Shown: positions 31,593-39,630 of the stretch, in pieces
How the letters are laid out: every line of letters starts with the position of its first letter
How positions within the stretch are numbered: the first letter of the stretch is position 1
NCBI RefSeq assembly: GCF_008704935.1
Contig: NZ_CP023692.1
Location: forward strand, 7,169,501 to 7,233,500
Length of the DNA stretch: 64,000 nucleotides
Direction of reading: 5' to 3'
Source: Streptomyces vinaceus
Lineage (GTDB): Bacteria > Actinomycetota > Actinomycetes > Streptomycetales > Streptomycetaceae
Translations under genes and position numbers: made by a program
Notes under the pieces: model-generated
Seen by the model: the letters and a program-made list of their open reading frames with translations, nothing else
Databases searched by the model: none
What the model was told of the DNA's origin: nothing

Positions 31593-32177
31593 ATGCCCAG
31601 ACCCCGAGAGTTCGAGCCCGACGCCGTCCTGAACGTGGCCATGCTCCGGTTCTGGGAGCGCGGGTACCGGGCGGTGTCCGTCGAGGATCTGGTGAAGGCG
31701 ACCGGGGTCAAGCCCGGCAGCCTCTACAGCGCCTTCCCGGGCGGCAAGCGTGCGCTCTTCCTGAAGTCGCTGGAGCGGTACTCGCAGCTGGTCGTCCCCC
31801 AGAAGCTGGGTGCACTGGAAGCGTCCGGCGCCTCGTTGGACGAGATCCGGGGCTACTTCGACGGACTGGTGCGCGATCTGCTCAGCCCCGAGGGCCGGCA
31901 GGGCTGCCTGCTCGTCAACACGGCGATCGAGAACGCCGCCGAGGACGACGAGGCGGCGGCCGTCGTCCGCGGACATCTGGCCCGCCTGGAGCGGTGCATG
32001 ACCCACGCGCTGGAGAACGCGGCCCGCAGGCGGCAGGTGCGCGCCTCGCTGGACTGTTCCGGCAGCGCCAAACTGCTGGTCGCCACCTGTCAGGGGCTCA
32101 TGGTCGTCGGCAAGGCCGATCCCGATGAGCGGCTCCTGCGTGCGATCGTCGACAACGCCTTCCTCGCTCTCGCCTGA
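31593..32177 (+). CDS. TetR family transcriptional regulator
   Basis: This 194-residue repressor starts PRPREFEPDAVLNVAMLRFW and has the TetR helix-turn-helix at about 28-50 (VSVEDLVKATGVKPGSLYSA), followed by FPGGKRALFLKSLERY. The C-domain motif RQGCLLVNTAIENA marks the NemR/AcuR-like group, which responds to electrophiles and quinones. The ATG at 31593 gives the usual N-terminus. It is followed by a terminator and the quinone oxidoreductase gene. An operator-like sequence before each of the two genes suggests autoregulation and control of that gene. Confidence 0.9.
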   Translation: MPRPREFEPDAVLNVAMLRFWERGYRAVSVEDLVKATGVKPGSLYSAFPGGKRALFLKSLERYSQLVVPQKLGALEASGASLDEIRGYFDGLVRDLLSPEGRQGCLLVNTAIENAAEDDEAAAVVRGHLARLERCMTHALENAARRRQVRASLDCSGSAKLLVATCQGLMVVGKADPDERLLRAIVDNAFLALA

Positions 32178-32190
32178 CGGCGGGGCATAC

Positions 32191-32212
32191 GGGCCACCGT
32201 GTGCGGTGGCCC
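32191..32212 (+). terminator. Intrinsic terminator after the TetR gene
   Basis: A 9-base stem (32191-32199 and 32204-32212) with a 4-base loop is followed by TTCTTTC, a classic rho-independent shape. Confidence 0.8.
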
Positions 32213-32229
32213 TTCTTTCGCGCCGATAG

Positions 32230-32245
32230 TTGAATGACTGCTCAA
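32230..32245 (+). promoter_or_regulatory. Operator-like site before the quinone oxidoreductase gene
   Basis: TTGAATGACTGCTCAA has TTGA/TCAA ends and matches the site at 31564-31579. It is 15 bases upstream of the ATG at 32261, a position where bound repressor would block transcription. Confidence 0.6.
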
Positions 32246-32260
32246 GAATGGAGTCGGTAC

Positions 32261-33241
32261 ATGAAGGCCATCGTCATCTCCGCCCACGGCGGACCCGAGG
32301 TACTCACCCTCACCGAACTGCCGGACCCGGTACCCGCCGACGGCGAAGTGCTGATCCGGGTCAAGGCGTTCGGCCTCAACCACGCCGAGGCCTACATGCG
32401 TAGCGGCGCCTGGGGGAAGGTCGCGGCCGTCCCCGGCATCGAGTGCGCCGGGGTGGTGGAGGCGAACCCGTCCGGCGAACTCGCCCCCGGCACGCGGGTC
32501 GTGGCGATCCTCGGCGGCATGGGGCGCACTCGCAACGGAAGTTACGCGGAGTTGGTGACCGTACCGGCCACCAACGTGGTGGCCGTCCGCTCTTCGCTGG
32601 ACTGGGTCGACCTCGCGGCCGTTCCCGAGGTGTACGCGACGGCGTGGAGCGGCCTGTTCGGCAATCTGGACCTGCGGCCGGGCGAGACGGTCCTGGTGAG
32701 GGGAGCGACCTCCTCGCTCGGCCAGGCCGCGGTCAACCTGGCGGTCGACCACGGCGCCACCGTCCTCGCCACGACCCGGGACCCGCTGCGGGCGCCCCTG
32801 CTGAAGGAGCTCGGGGCTGCCGACGTGCTGATCGACGACGGCGCGCTCGCCGTGCAGGCCGCGGAGCGGGAGATCGGCGTCGACGCGGTGTTCGATGTGG
32901 TCGGCAACAGCGTCCTGCGCGACTCGCTGGCCCTGGTCCGGCCGCGCGGCCGCGTCTGCCAGCTCGGCTTCCTGGGCGGATTCGAGCCCGTACGCGACTT
33001 CGACCCGATCGCCGACCTCCCCAGCGGGGTCCGGCTCAGCTTCTTCGGCAGCGCCTTCGTGCTGGGCACGCCCGCGTTCCCGCTCGGCGACGTACCGCTG
33101 GACGAGATGTACGCCAAGGTCCAGTCCGGTGTCCTGCGGGCCCGTCCCGCCCGGGTCTTCCGGTTCGAGGAGATCGTGGAGGCCCACCGGGCCATGGAAG
33201 CCGGAGAGGCCCTCGGGAAGATGGTCGTCACCGTCGGCTGA
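32261..33241 (+). CDS. Zinc-independent quinone oxidoreductase (MDR family)
   Basis: This 326-residue medium-chain reductase begins KAIVISAHGGPEVL and has the substrate-domain segment LNHAEAYMRSGAW. The NADPH-binding motif GATSSLG is at 148-154, inside RGATSSLGQAAVNLAV. The zinc ligands of alcohol dehydrogenases are absent, as in NADPH:quinone oxidoreductase. It should reduce quinones or reactive enones with NADPH. The ATG at 32261 is preferred because an upstream ATG (32234) lies inside the operator. The pairing with a NemR-like TetR regulator supports a detoxification role. Confidence 0.9.
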   Translation: MKAIVISAHGGPEVLTLTELPDPVPADGEVLIRVKAFGLNHAEAYMRSGAWGKVAAVPGIECAGVVEANPSGELAPGTRVVAILGGMGRTRNGSYAELVTVPATNVVAVRSSLDWVDLAAVPEVYATAWSGLFGNLDLRPGETVLVRGATSSLGQAAVNLAVDHGATVLATTRDPLRAPLLKELGAADVLIDDGALAVQAAEREIGVDAVFDVVGNSVLRDSLALVRPRGRVCQLGFLGGFEPVRDFDPIADLPSGVRLSFFGSAFVLGTPAFPLGDVPLDEMYAKVQSGVLRARPARVFRFEEIVEAHRAMEAGEALGKMVVTVG

Positions 33242-33264
33242 ACCCCTGCCCCGGGGCAGCCGCG

Positions 33265-33792
33265 TTAGCTGCCGGGCCGCACCACGAAGGCCACCGCGTC
33301 CACGGGTCCGCTGCGCCGGAAATGCAGGACGAAGGGGACGGCGTCCCCCTCCTTCCAGCGGACCTTCACCCTCGCCATCACGTCCACGGAGCCCGGCCTC
33401 ATGGTCAGGCGGCCGCCGGCCGGGATGTCCAGGGACGCGACCATCCGCATCGCGTCGGCGCCCTCGCCCACCCGCTCGTGCCGGCTGAGCATCACCTCCT
33501 CCAGGGCCGGCGAGGTCACGGACACCAGTTGGTCATCGGCTCCGCCGGTGTTGGCGATCGTGAAGAAGGCGGCCGTACGTTCCTTGTCGGCGTAGGGCAG
33601 GAAGACCAGCCCTACGCCGACCTCGATGCGCGCCGGGCTGCCGGCCGCCCCCGCTTTCGTCCACGCCGTCAGGCCGACGAGCGCCGTCAGACAGGCGACG
33701 AGGGGCACGAGCGCGGCGACCAGCCCGTCGCGCAGGCGCCGGCGGTCGGGCCGTCGTCCTTCGGAGGCCGTCCGGCCGGGAGAGGAGGTCAT
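33265..33792 (-). CDS. PCu(A)C-like copper chaperone domain protein with altered ligands
   Basis: This 175-residue protein has a signal-anchor helix (about residues 24-45, LVAALVPLVACLTALVGLTA) and an extracytoplasmic domain. The sequence VMLSRHERVGEGADAMRMV, then LDIPAGGRLTMRPGS, resembles PCu(A)C copper chaperones. The usual His of the C-terminal HxM pair reads DVM here, so the copper site may be changed. It is the last gene of a copper operon: its ATG overlaps the stop of the P-type ATPase gene (ATGA). It probably accepts or delivers copper outside the membrane. Confidence 0.72.
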   Translation of the reverse strand: MTSSPGRTASEGRRPDRRRLRDGLVAALVPLVACLTALVGLTAWTKAGAAGSPARIEVGVGLVFLPYADKERTAAFFTIANTGGADDQLVSVTSPALEEVMLSRHERVGEGADAMRMVASLDIPAGGRLTMRPGSVDVMARVKVRWKEGDAVPFVLHFRRSGPVDAVAFVVRPGS

Positions 33793-36089
33793 CGGCGGGA
33801 GGCCTTTCGGAAGGCGGCCGCGGAGCGCGCGGGCGAGGGCCGCCAGGTGCGCAGGCGCAGGCTGTTGGCCACGACGAGGAGCGAACTGGCGGACATCGCC
33901 GCCGCGGCGACCATCGGGTTCAGCCACCCCACGGCCGCCAGGGGAACGGTCACCAGGTTGTAGCCGAACGCCCACACGAGGTTGAGGCGGATCGTCGCCA
34001 GCGTGCGCCGGGCGAGGTGGACGGCATCGGCGACCGCCTCGATGTCCCCCCGTACGAGCGTCACGTCGGCGGCCCCGATGGCCACGTCCGTTCCGCTGCC
34101 CATCGCGATCCCGAGGTCGGCCTCCGCCAGCGCCCCCGCGTCGTTGACGCCGTCCCCGATCACCGCCACCCGGTGCCCACGCCCCTTCAACTCCCTCACC
34201 AGCGCGGCCTTGTCCTGCGGTGTGCAGCGGGCGTGGACCGCGGCGATGCCGAGCTCCGTCGCGACCGCCCGGGCCGTGGCCTCGCGGTCGCCGGTGGCGA
34301 GGACCGGCTCCAAACCCAGCCGCCGCAGCCGGTCGACGGCCCGGAAGCTGCCGGGGCGCAGGACGTCGCCCAGCGCGACGAGGGCCTCGTCGGCCCCGTC
34401 CACCCGCACGAGGACCGGCGTGAGCGCGGCGGCCTCCGCCTCGGCCAGCGCCCGCGCCAGCGGGCGGGGCAGGCCGTCGCCGGGGACTCGTACCTCCACG
34501 CGGTGGCCTTCCACCTCACCCGCGACGCCGTGCCCCGGGGTCGCCCGGAAGCCGGTGACCTCGGGCAAGGGGCCCTCGCGCAGCAGGCGCCGTGCGCAGG
34601 AGACGAGCGTGCGGCCCAGCGGGTGCTCGGACCCCTGCTCCACGGCCCCGGCCAGCCGTATCGCCGCGTCCCGGCCGACACCGCCGTCGACGGCCGTGAC
34701 CCGTACGACCGACATGTGGCCGGTGGTGAGGGTGCCGGTCTTGTCCAGAACGATCACGTCGACGTGGCGAAGGGCCTCCAGCGCCTGCGGTCCGCTGACC
34801 AGAACGCCGAGTTGAGCACCGCGGCCGGTCGCGGCCATGAGCGCGGTGGGGGTCGCCAGTCCCAGGGCGCAGGGGCAGGCGACGACGAGGATCGCCACGG
34901 ACGCCGTGACGGCGGCCTGCGGATCGGCCCCGGCGCCGAGCCAGAAGCCGAGGACGGTGACGGCCAGGGTGAGGACGACCGGTACGAACACGCCCGCCAC
35001 CCGGTCCGCCAGGCGTTGGGCGCGGGCCTTGCCCGCCTGGGCCTCGGTGACCATACGGGTGATCCTGGCGAGCTGCGTGTCCGCGCCCACCGCGGTGGCC
35101 CGTACGAGCAGCAGCCCGCCCGCGTTGACGGCTGCGCCGACCACCGGCCGGCCCGGGCCCACCTCGACCGGGTCGCTCTCCCCGGTCACCAGGGAGAGGT
35201 CCAGGGCCGAACTGCCCGAAACCACCACGCCGTCGGCGGCGACCCGTTCGCCGGGCCGCACGACGAACTCCTGCCCCGGTCGCAGCTGTTCGATCGGCAC
35301 CCGGCGCTCCTCGCCGCCCTCCCGCACGGTCACCTCCTTGGCGGCCAGCCCGGCCAGGGAGCGCAGGGCCTCACCGGTGCCGCGCCGGGCGCGCGCCTCC
35401 AGGTGGCGGCCGGTCAGGACGAAGAGGGGGACGCCGACCGCGGCCTCCAGGTAGACGTGCGCGACATCGCCTCCCGCCGAGGGAAACGGGCTGAACGGCA
35501 TCCGCATGCCCGGATCGCCCGCACCGCCGAGGAACAGGGCGTACAGGGACCAGGCGAACGAGGCGAGGACGCCCAGGGACACGAGGGTGTCCATGGTGGC
35601 CGCGGAGTGCCGCAGCCCGCGGGCCGCCCTCAGGTGGAACGGCCAGGCGCTCCAGACCACCACCGGGGCGGAGAGCACGAGGCACAGCCACTGCCAGTTG
35701 CGGAACTGGAGCGCGGGCACCATCGACAGGACGATGACCGGCAGGCAGAGCAGAGCGGTGATCAGCAGCCGCTCGCGGTCCTCGCCGACGTGGTCGCCCT
35801 GCGCGCGCCCGCTCGGAGGGGTCGTGGGCGGGGCCCCGGGCGGGGACACGGGTGGGACGACGGGTTCGGCCCGGTAGCCGGCGCGTCCGACCGCTGCCAG
35901 CAGCTCGTCGGTGGTGACGTCCGGGGGGTGGGTCACTCTGGCCCTGCCGGTGGCCAGGTTCACCGCGGCGCTCACGCCGTCGAGCCTGGCCAGACGCTTC
36001 TCCACGCGGTTCACGCAGGCCGCACAGGTCATGCCGCTGACGAGGAGGTCCGTGGTCAGCGGGGCGACGTCCGCCACCTCGGCCGTCAC
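33789..36089 (-). CDS. copA: Copper-translocating P1B-type ATPase
   Basis: This 766-residue pump exports Cu(I) from the cytoplasm at the cost of ATP. It has one N-terminal heavy-metal domain with GMTCAAC (19-25). The transmembrane metal site is CPC (405-407) in VVACPCALGLATP. The actuator motif TGES is at 302-305, the phosphorylated aspartate is D449 in DKTGTLTTG, and the SEHPLG and GDGVNDAGALAEAD loops are intact. About eight membrane helices are visible. GTG at 36089 overlaps the stop of the small Met-rich membrane protein, giving a three-gene coupled operon. No copper regulator lies next to it. Confidence 0.95.
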   Translation of the reverse strand: MTAEVADVAPLTTDLLVSGMTCAACVNRVEKRLARLDGVSAAVNLATGRARVTHPPDVTTDELLAAVGRAGYRAEPVVPPVSPPGAPPTTPPSGRAQGDHVGEDRERLLITALLCLPVIVLSMVPALQFRNWQWLCLVLSAPVVVWSAWPFHLRAARGLRHSAATMDTLVSLGVLASFAWSLYALFLGGAGDPGMRMPFSPFPSAGGDVAHVYLEAAVGVPLFVLTGRHLEARARRGTGEALRSLAGLAAKEVTVREGGEERRVPIEQLRPGQEFVVRPGERVAADGVVVSGSSALDLSLVTGESDPVEVGPGRPVVGAAVNAGGLLLVRATAVGADTQLARITRMVTEAQAGKARAQRLADRVAGVFVPVVLTLAVTVLGFWLGAGADPQAAVTASVAILVVACPCALGLATPTALMAATGRGAQLGVLVSGPQALEALRHVDVIVLDKTGTLTTGHMSVVRVTAVDGGVGRDAAIRLAGAVEQGSEHPLGRTLVSCARRLLREGPLPEVTGFRATPGHGVAGEVEGHRVEVRVPGDGLPRPLARALAEAEAAALTPVLVRVDGADEALVALGDVLRPGSFRAVDRLRRLGLEPVLATGDREATARAVATELGIAAVHARCTPQDKAALVRELKGRGHRVAVIGDGVNDAGALAEADLGIAMGSGTDVAIGAADVTLVRGDIEAVADAVHLARRTLATIRLNLVWAFGYNLVTVPLAAVGWLNPMVAAAAMSASSLLVVANSLRLRTWRPSPARSAAAFRKASRR

Positions 36090-36337
36090 CGCCCGGCACC
36101 CGGGTGCATGCCGCCGCCCATGCCGCCCATGCCGCCGGGATCGGAACCCCCGGGCGAGCCCGGATCCGTCCGCGGGGAGTGCATGCCGGGCGCGATGGGA
36201 CCGGCTGCCGCCCCGACCCCGTACGCGAGGGCGAACATCGCCAGGAGCAGCAGCACGAACCCGGCCCATGCCGGGGGAGGCGCCCACCGCCCCGCCACCG
36301 CCGGCACCCGAAACACCGAGGGTCCTTCTTCGGTCAT
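36086..36337 (-). CDS. Small membrane protein with Met/Gly/His-rich tail, first gene of the copper operon
   Basis: This 83-residue protein has one membrane helix (about residues 25-47, GFVLLLLAMFALAYGVGAAA) and a C-terminal tail with repeated GGM units and two MH pairs (PGMHSP and GGGMHP). Such thioether- and imidazole-rich tails typically bind Cu(I). It is translationally coupled to copA (GTGA). I recognise no named family; a role in handing copper to or from the pump is inference from composition and position. Confidence 0.7.
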   Translation of the reverse strand: MTEEGPSVFRVPAVAGRWAPPPAWAGFVLLLLAMFALAYGVGAAAGPIAPGMHSPRTDPGSPGGSDPGGMGGMGGGMHPGAGR

Positions 36338-36501
36338 CGACTTCCCTGATCCGAGGATTCGCTCACGGATCTCCGCTCCATGAGCTCCGCGGAGGTGGTC
36401 GGACGAGACGGAGGCGCAGTTCCCGGAGGCCGGGATGGATCTCGGCGCCGGCAGGGGGGCGGCTCAGGCCGCGCAGCGCCCGGGTGCGTCCGGTACGCCG
36501 A

Positions 36502-36534
36502 AGGGCCCGGACCGCGTGGCGCGGTCCGGGCCCT
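36502..36534 (-). terminator. Hairpin terminator after the DUF6243 gene
   Basis: A perfect 15-base inverted repeat (36502-36516 and 36520-36534) with a 3-base loop lies 24 bases past the stop codon. Confidence 0.82.
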
Positions 36535-36557
36535 CTGCCGCCCTGCGGGGCGGTGCG

Positions 36558-36773
36558 TCAGCTCTGTGCGGTGTCGTCGCCCGCCTGCTCCGTGCCCTCG
36601 GCCGCGCCCGCCTTCTCGCGCATCTTGCGCACCAGCTCCGCCTTCTGGTCGGCCGCGCTCCGGCGGTCGAGGTTGCGGTGCGGACCGTTGTTCTGCCGTT
36701 CGGCGCGGGACTGCCGCTTGCGCTGGCCGCCACCCTGGCCCACGGGGTTGTTGATGTTCTTGCTCACGGTCAC
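36558..36773 (-). CDS. DUF6243 small basic protein
   Basis: This protein of about 71 residues starts with SKNINNPVGQGGGQRKRQSR and continues AERQNNGPHRNLDRRSAADQ to an acidic end. The N-terminal SKNINNPVG and QGGGQRK pattern marks DUF6243, a streptomycete family of unknown function. The start is GTG at 36773, with GGGAG 6 bases upstream; a GTG at 36767 is also possible. It is a single-gene unit with its own terminator. Confidence 0.72.
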   Translation of the reverse strand: MTVSKNINNPVGQGGGQRKRQSRAERQNNGPHRNLDRRSAADQKAELVRKMREKAGAAEGTEQAGDDTAQS

Positions 36774-36922
36774 GGTTTCTCCCGGCATGATGTGAAGTGA
36801 TCTACCGGCGAGTGCCGGGACCAGCTGCCTTCAGCTGTTTCCTGTCAGCTGCCCGACTCGTCCAGGTACTGGCGCATGGACCTCTCGATCGTACCCCTGC
36901 CCCGCCGGGGGCGAGCGTGCGG

Positions 36923-36960
36923 GAGCGGGGCGTGACGACACCACTCGTCACGCCCCGCTC
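36923..36960 (-). terminator. Hairpin terminator of the aceB-hydroxyacyl-CoA dehydrogenase unit
   Basis: A perfect 16-base inverted repeat (36923-36938 and 36945-36960) with a 6-base loop lies about 50 bases past the stop at 37010. Confidence 0.85.
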
Positions 36961-37009
36961 TTCCTCGGCTGCCGGGGCACCCTCGGCCCGGGCGGCGAAC
37001 CGGGGCCCC

Positions 37010-37879
37010 TCAGCCCCGGTCGTACGTGTGGAACCCGCGGCCCGCCTTGCGGCCCAGCAGGCCTGCCTGGACCATCCGCCGCAGGAGCGGCGGCGGGGCG
37101 TAGAGGGGTTCCTTGAACTCGTCGTAGAGGGATTCCGCGATGGCGGCGACGGTGTCGAGCCCGATGAGGTCGGCGAGCTTCAGCGGACCCATGGGGTGGG
37201 CGCAGCCGAGCACCATCCCGTCGTCGATGTCGGCGGCGCTCGCGTAGCCGGATTCGGCCATGCGGATCGCCGACAGCAGGTACGGCACGAGCAGGGCGTT
37301 GACCACGAAGCCGGACCGGTCCCGGGAGCGGATCGCGGTCTTGCCGAGGGCGTCCCGGACGAAGGACTCCATCACCGCGACGGTGTCCGCCGTGGTGTGG
37401 AGCGAGGAGACGATCTCGACCAGGGGCAGCACCGGTACGGGGTTGAAGAAGTGCAGGCCCAGCACGCGGTCGGCGCGTCCGGTGGCCATGCCGAGGCGCA
37501 TGATCGCGATGGCGGAGGTGTTGGAGGCGAGGATCGCCTCCGGGTCTTCCACGATCTTGTCGAGGGCGGTGAAGACCGCGGTCTTCGCGTCGGCGTTCTC
37601 GACGACGGCCTCGATGACCATCTGCCGGTCGGCGAGGTCCTCCAGGTCCCCGGTGAAGACCATCCGGGCCTCGGCGTCCTCGGCGCAGATGCGGTCCAGC
37701 TTCCCGCGCTGGACGGCGCGTTCGAGGGAGACGGCGACGCGTTCGCGGGCGGCGCGGGCGGCGGTGGCGTCGACCTCGCAGACGACGGTGTCGAGTCCGG
37801 CGCGGGCGCACACCTCGGCGATGCCGGCGCCCATCCGGCCGCCTCCGACGACGCCGATCCGGCGGATCGAGCTGCTCAT
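37010..37879 (-). CDS. 3-hydroxybutyryl-CoA dehydrogenase family protein
   Basis: This 289-residue enzyme oxidises L-3-hydroxyacyl-CoA with NAD+. The dinucleotide motif is GVVGGGRMGAGIAEV (9-23). The catalytic histidine is in GLHFFNPVPVLPLVE and the asparagine in SGFVVNALLVPYL. The C-domain GPLKLADLIGLDTV and GRKAGRGFHTY complete the short-chain HBDH form. Its ATG overlaps the aceB stop (ATGA), so it is made with malate synthase. This links beta-oxidation or the ethylmalonyl/crotonyl-CoA branch to the glyoxylate shunt, which is inference. Confidence 0.92.
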   Translation of the reverse strand: MSSSIRRIGVVGGGRMGAGIAEVCARAGLDTVVCEVDATAARAARERVAVSLERAVQRGKLDRICAEDAEARMVFTGDLEDLADRQMVIEAVVENADAKTAVFTALDKIVEDPEAILASNTSAIAIMRLGMATGRADRVLGLHFFNPVPVLPLVEIVSSLHTTADTVAVMESFVRDALGKTAIRSRDRSGFVVNALLVPYLLSAIRMAESGYASAADIDDGMVLGCAHPMGPLKLADLIGLDTVAAIAESLYDEFKEPLYAPPPLLRRMVQAGLLGRKAGRGFHTYDRG

Positions 37880-39468
37880 GAGGGGGTCTCCGTCCGGCGC
37901 ACGAGGTGGCGGGTGTAGGCCTCCGGGGTGAAGAAGGCGGGCAGGTGCGGCGTGAGCGCGGTGTCGACGAAGAGGTCCCGGGCCTCGGTGGCCAGGGCCC
38001 GGGGGTCCTCCTCGGCCAGGGCCTCGCATTCGGCGTCGAGGAGCGTGAGCACCGCCGAGCGCTCCACCCGGTCGTGGCGGAGCCACTGCCAGATCTGGAC
38101 GCGGGCGATCTCGGCGGTCGCCGCGTCCTCCATGAGGCCGTTCAGGGCGACCGCGCCGCGTCCGCGGAGCCAGGCGTCGAAGTAGCGCAGTGCCACGGTC
38201 ACGTTGGAGCGAAGGCCTTCGGAGGTCGGCGGGGCAGCGATCCGACGGACCGACAGCAGGTCGGCGGCGGCGACTTCGACGTCCTCGCGCGTGCGCTCCA
38301 GCTGGTTCGGCCGCTCTCCCAGCACGTTGTCGAAGACCTCGCGGCAGACGGGGACGAGGCCGGGGTGGGCCACCCAGGAGCCGTCGAAGCCGTCCTCGGC
38401 CTCGCGCTCCTTGTCGAGGCGGACCCTGGCGAGGGCGGCGGAGTGGGCCTGCGCGTCCTTGCCCGGGACGTGGGCGGCCATGCCGCCGATGGCGTGGGCT
38501 CCGCGCCGGTGGCAGGTGCGGACGAGGAGTTCGGTGTACGCCCGCAGGAAGGGGGCGGTCATGGTGACCGAGGACCGGTCGGGGAGCTGGAAGTCGGTGC
38601 GGTGGCCGAAGGTCTTGATGAGGCTGAAGAGGTAGTCCCAGCGGCCCGCGTTCAACCCGGCACTGTGCTCGCGCAGCTGGTAGAGGATCTCCTCCATCTC
38701 GAACGCGGCGGTGATCGTCTCGATCAGGACGGCGGCGCGCACGGTGCCGCGCGGGATGCCGAGCAGCTCCTGGGCGAACAGGAAGATGTCGTTCCACAGA
38801 CGGGCCTCGTACCGGTTCTCCAGCTTGGGGAGGTAGAAGTACGGGCCGTGGCCGGCGTCGATCTGGCGCTGCGCGCAGTGGAAGAAGTACAGGCCGAAGT
38901 CGACGAGCGAGGCGGACACGGGACGGCCGTCGATCTCCAGGTGTTCTTCGAGGAGGTGCCAGCCGCGCGGGCGGACCATGATGGTCGCGAGGTCCGGCCC
39001 GAGCCGGTACTCCTTGCCCTCCGGGGTGGTGAAGTCGATCCGCCGCTCGATCACGTCGAGCAGGGTCAGCTGACCGCCGATGACGTTTTCCCAGGTGGGC
39101 GAGGTGGCGTCTTCGAGGTCGGCCATCCACACCCGGGCTCCGGAGTTGAGGGCGTTCACGGCCGTCCGGCGGTCGGGCGGCCCGGTGATCTCGACGCGGC
39201 GGTCGGTGAGGCCCGGCGCCGGCGGCGCGACCCTCCACTCGGCGTCGTCCCGGATCGCGCGCGTGGCGAGGGGGAAGACGAGCGGGGTACCGCCGGCCAG
39301 GTGGGTCGAGCGGCGGACGCGCTCCTTGAGGACCTCCAGGCGCCGGGAGTGGAACGCGTCGTCGAGCCGGGTGATGAAGTCCAGGGCCCCGGGGGTCAGG
39401 ATCTCGTCGTGGCGGTCGCCCGGTGTCCCGAGGACCTCGACGCGGCGGGTCGGTGCGTGGATGGACAT
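37876..39468 (-). CDS. aceB: Malate synthase A
   Basis: This 530-residue enzyme condenses acetyl-CoA with glyoxylate to malate. Family marks are NSGARVWMADLEDATSP, TIMVRPRGWHL (the arginine that polarises glyoxylate), YFYLPKLENRYEARLWND, AAVLIETITAAFEM and GRWDYLFSLIKT. The second acid is in the EDAATAEIARVQIWQW segment. The length is right for the AceB form rather than GlcB. GGAGGAGACCC precedes the ATG at 39468. It lies 162 bases downstream of aceA and overlaps the hydroxyacyl-CoA dehydrogenase gene. Confidence 0.96.
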   Translation of the reverse strand: MSIHAPTRRVEVLGTPGDRHDEILTPGALDFITRLDDAFHSRRLEVLKERVRRSTHLAGGTPLVFPLATRAIRDDAEWRVAPPAPGLTDRRVEITGPPDRRTAVNALNSGARVWMADLEDATSPTWENVIGGQLTLLDVIERRIDFTTPEGKEYRLGPDLATIMVRPRGWHLLEEHLEIDGRPVSASLVDFGLYFFHCAQRQIDAGHGPYFYLPKLENRYEARLWNDIFLFAQELLGIPRGTVRAAVLIETITAAFEMEEILYQLREHSAGLNAGRWDYLFSLIKTFGHRTDFQLPDRSSVTMTAPFLRAYTELLVRTCHRRGAHAIGGMAAHVPGKDAQAHSAALARVRLDKEREAEDGFDGSWVAHPGLVPVCREVFDNVLGERPNQLERTREDVEVAAADLLSVRRIAAPPTSEGLRSNVTVALRYFDAWLRGRGAVALNGLMEDAATAEIARVQIWQWLRHDRVERSAVLTLLDAECEALAEEDPRALATEARDLFVDTALTPHLPAFFTPEAYTRHLVRRTETPS

Positions 39469-39630
39469 GCGGGTCTCCTCCAGGAGACGGGAGGGCCGGA
39501 CGGAGGTGGTCCCCCGGCCTTCGCGGAACGCGGGTGACGGTGCGGGAGGGGTGCCCGGGTGGTGCTGCGCGTACGCGGGCACCCCGGCCCTGCGGCGGGG
39601 TGGAGCGTGCGGGGTTCCGCCGGACACCCC

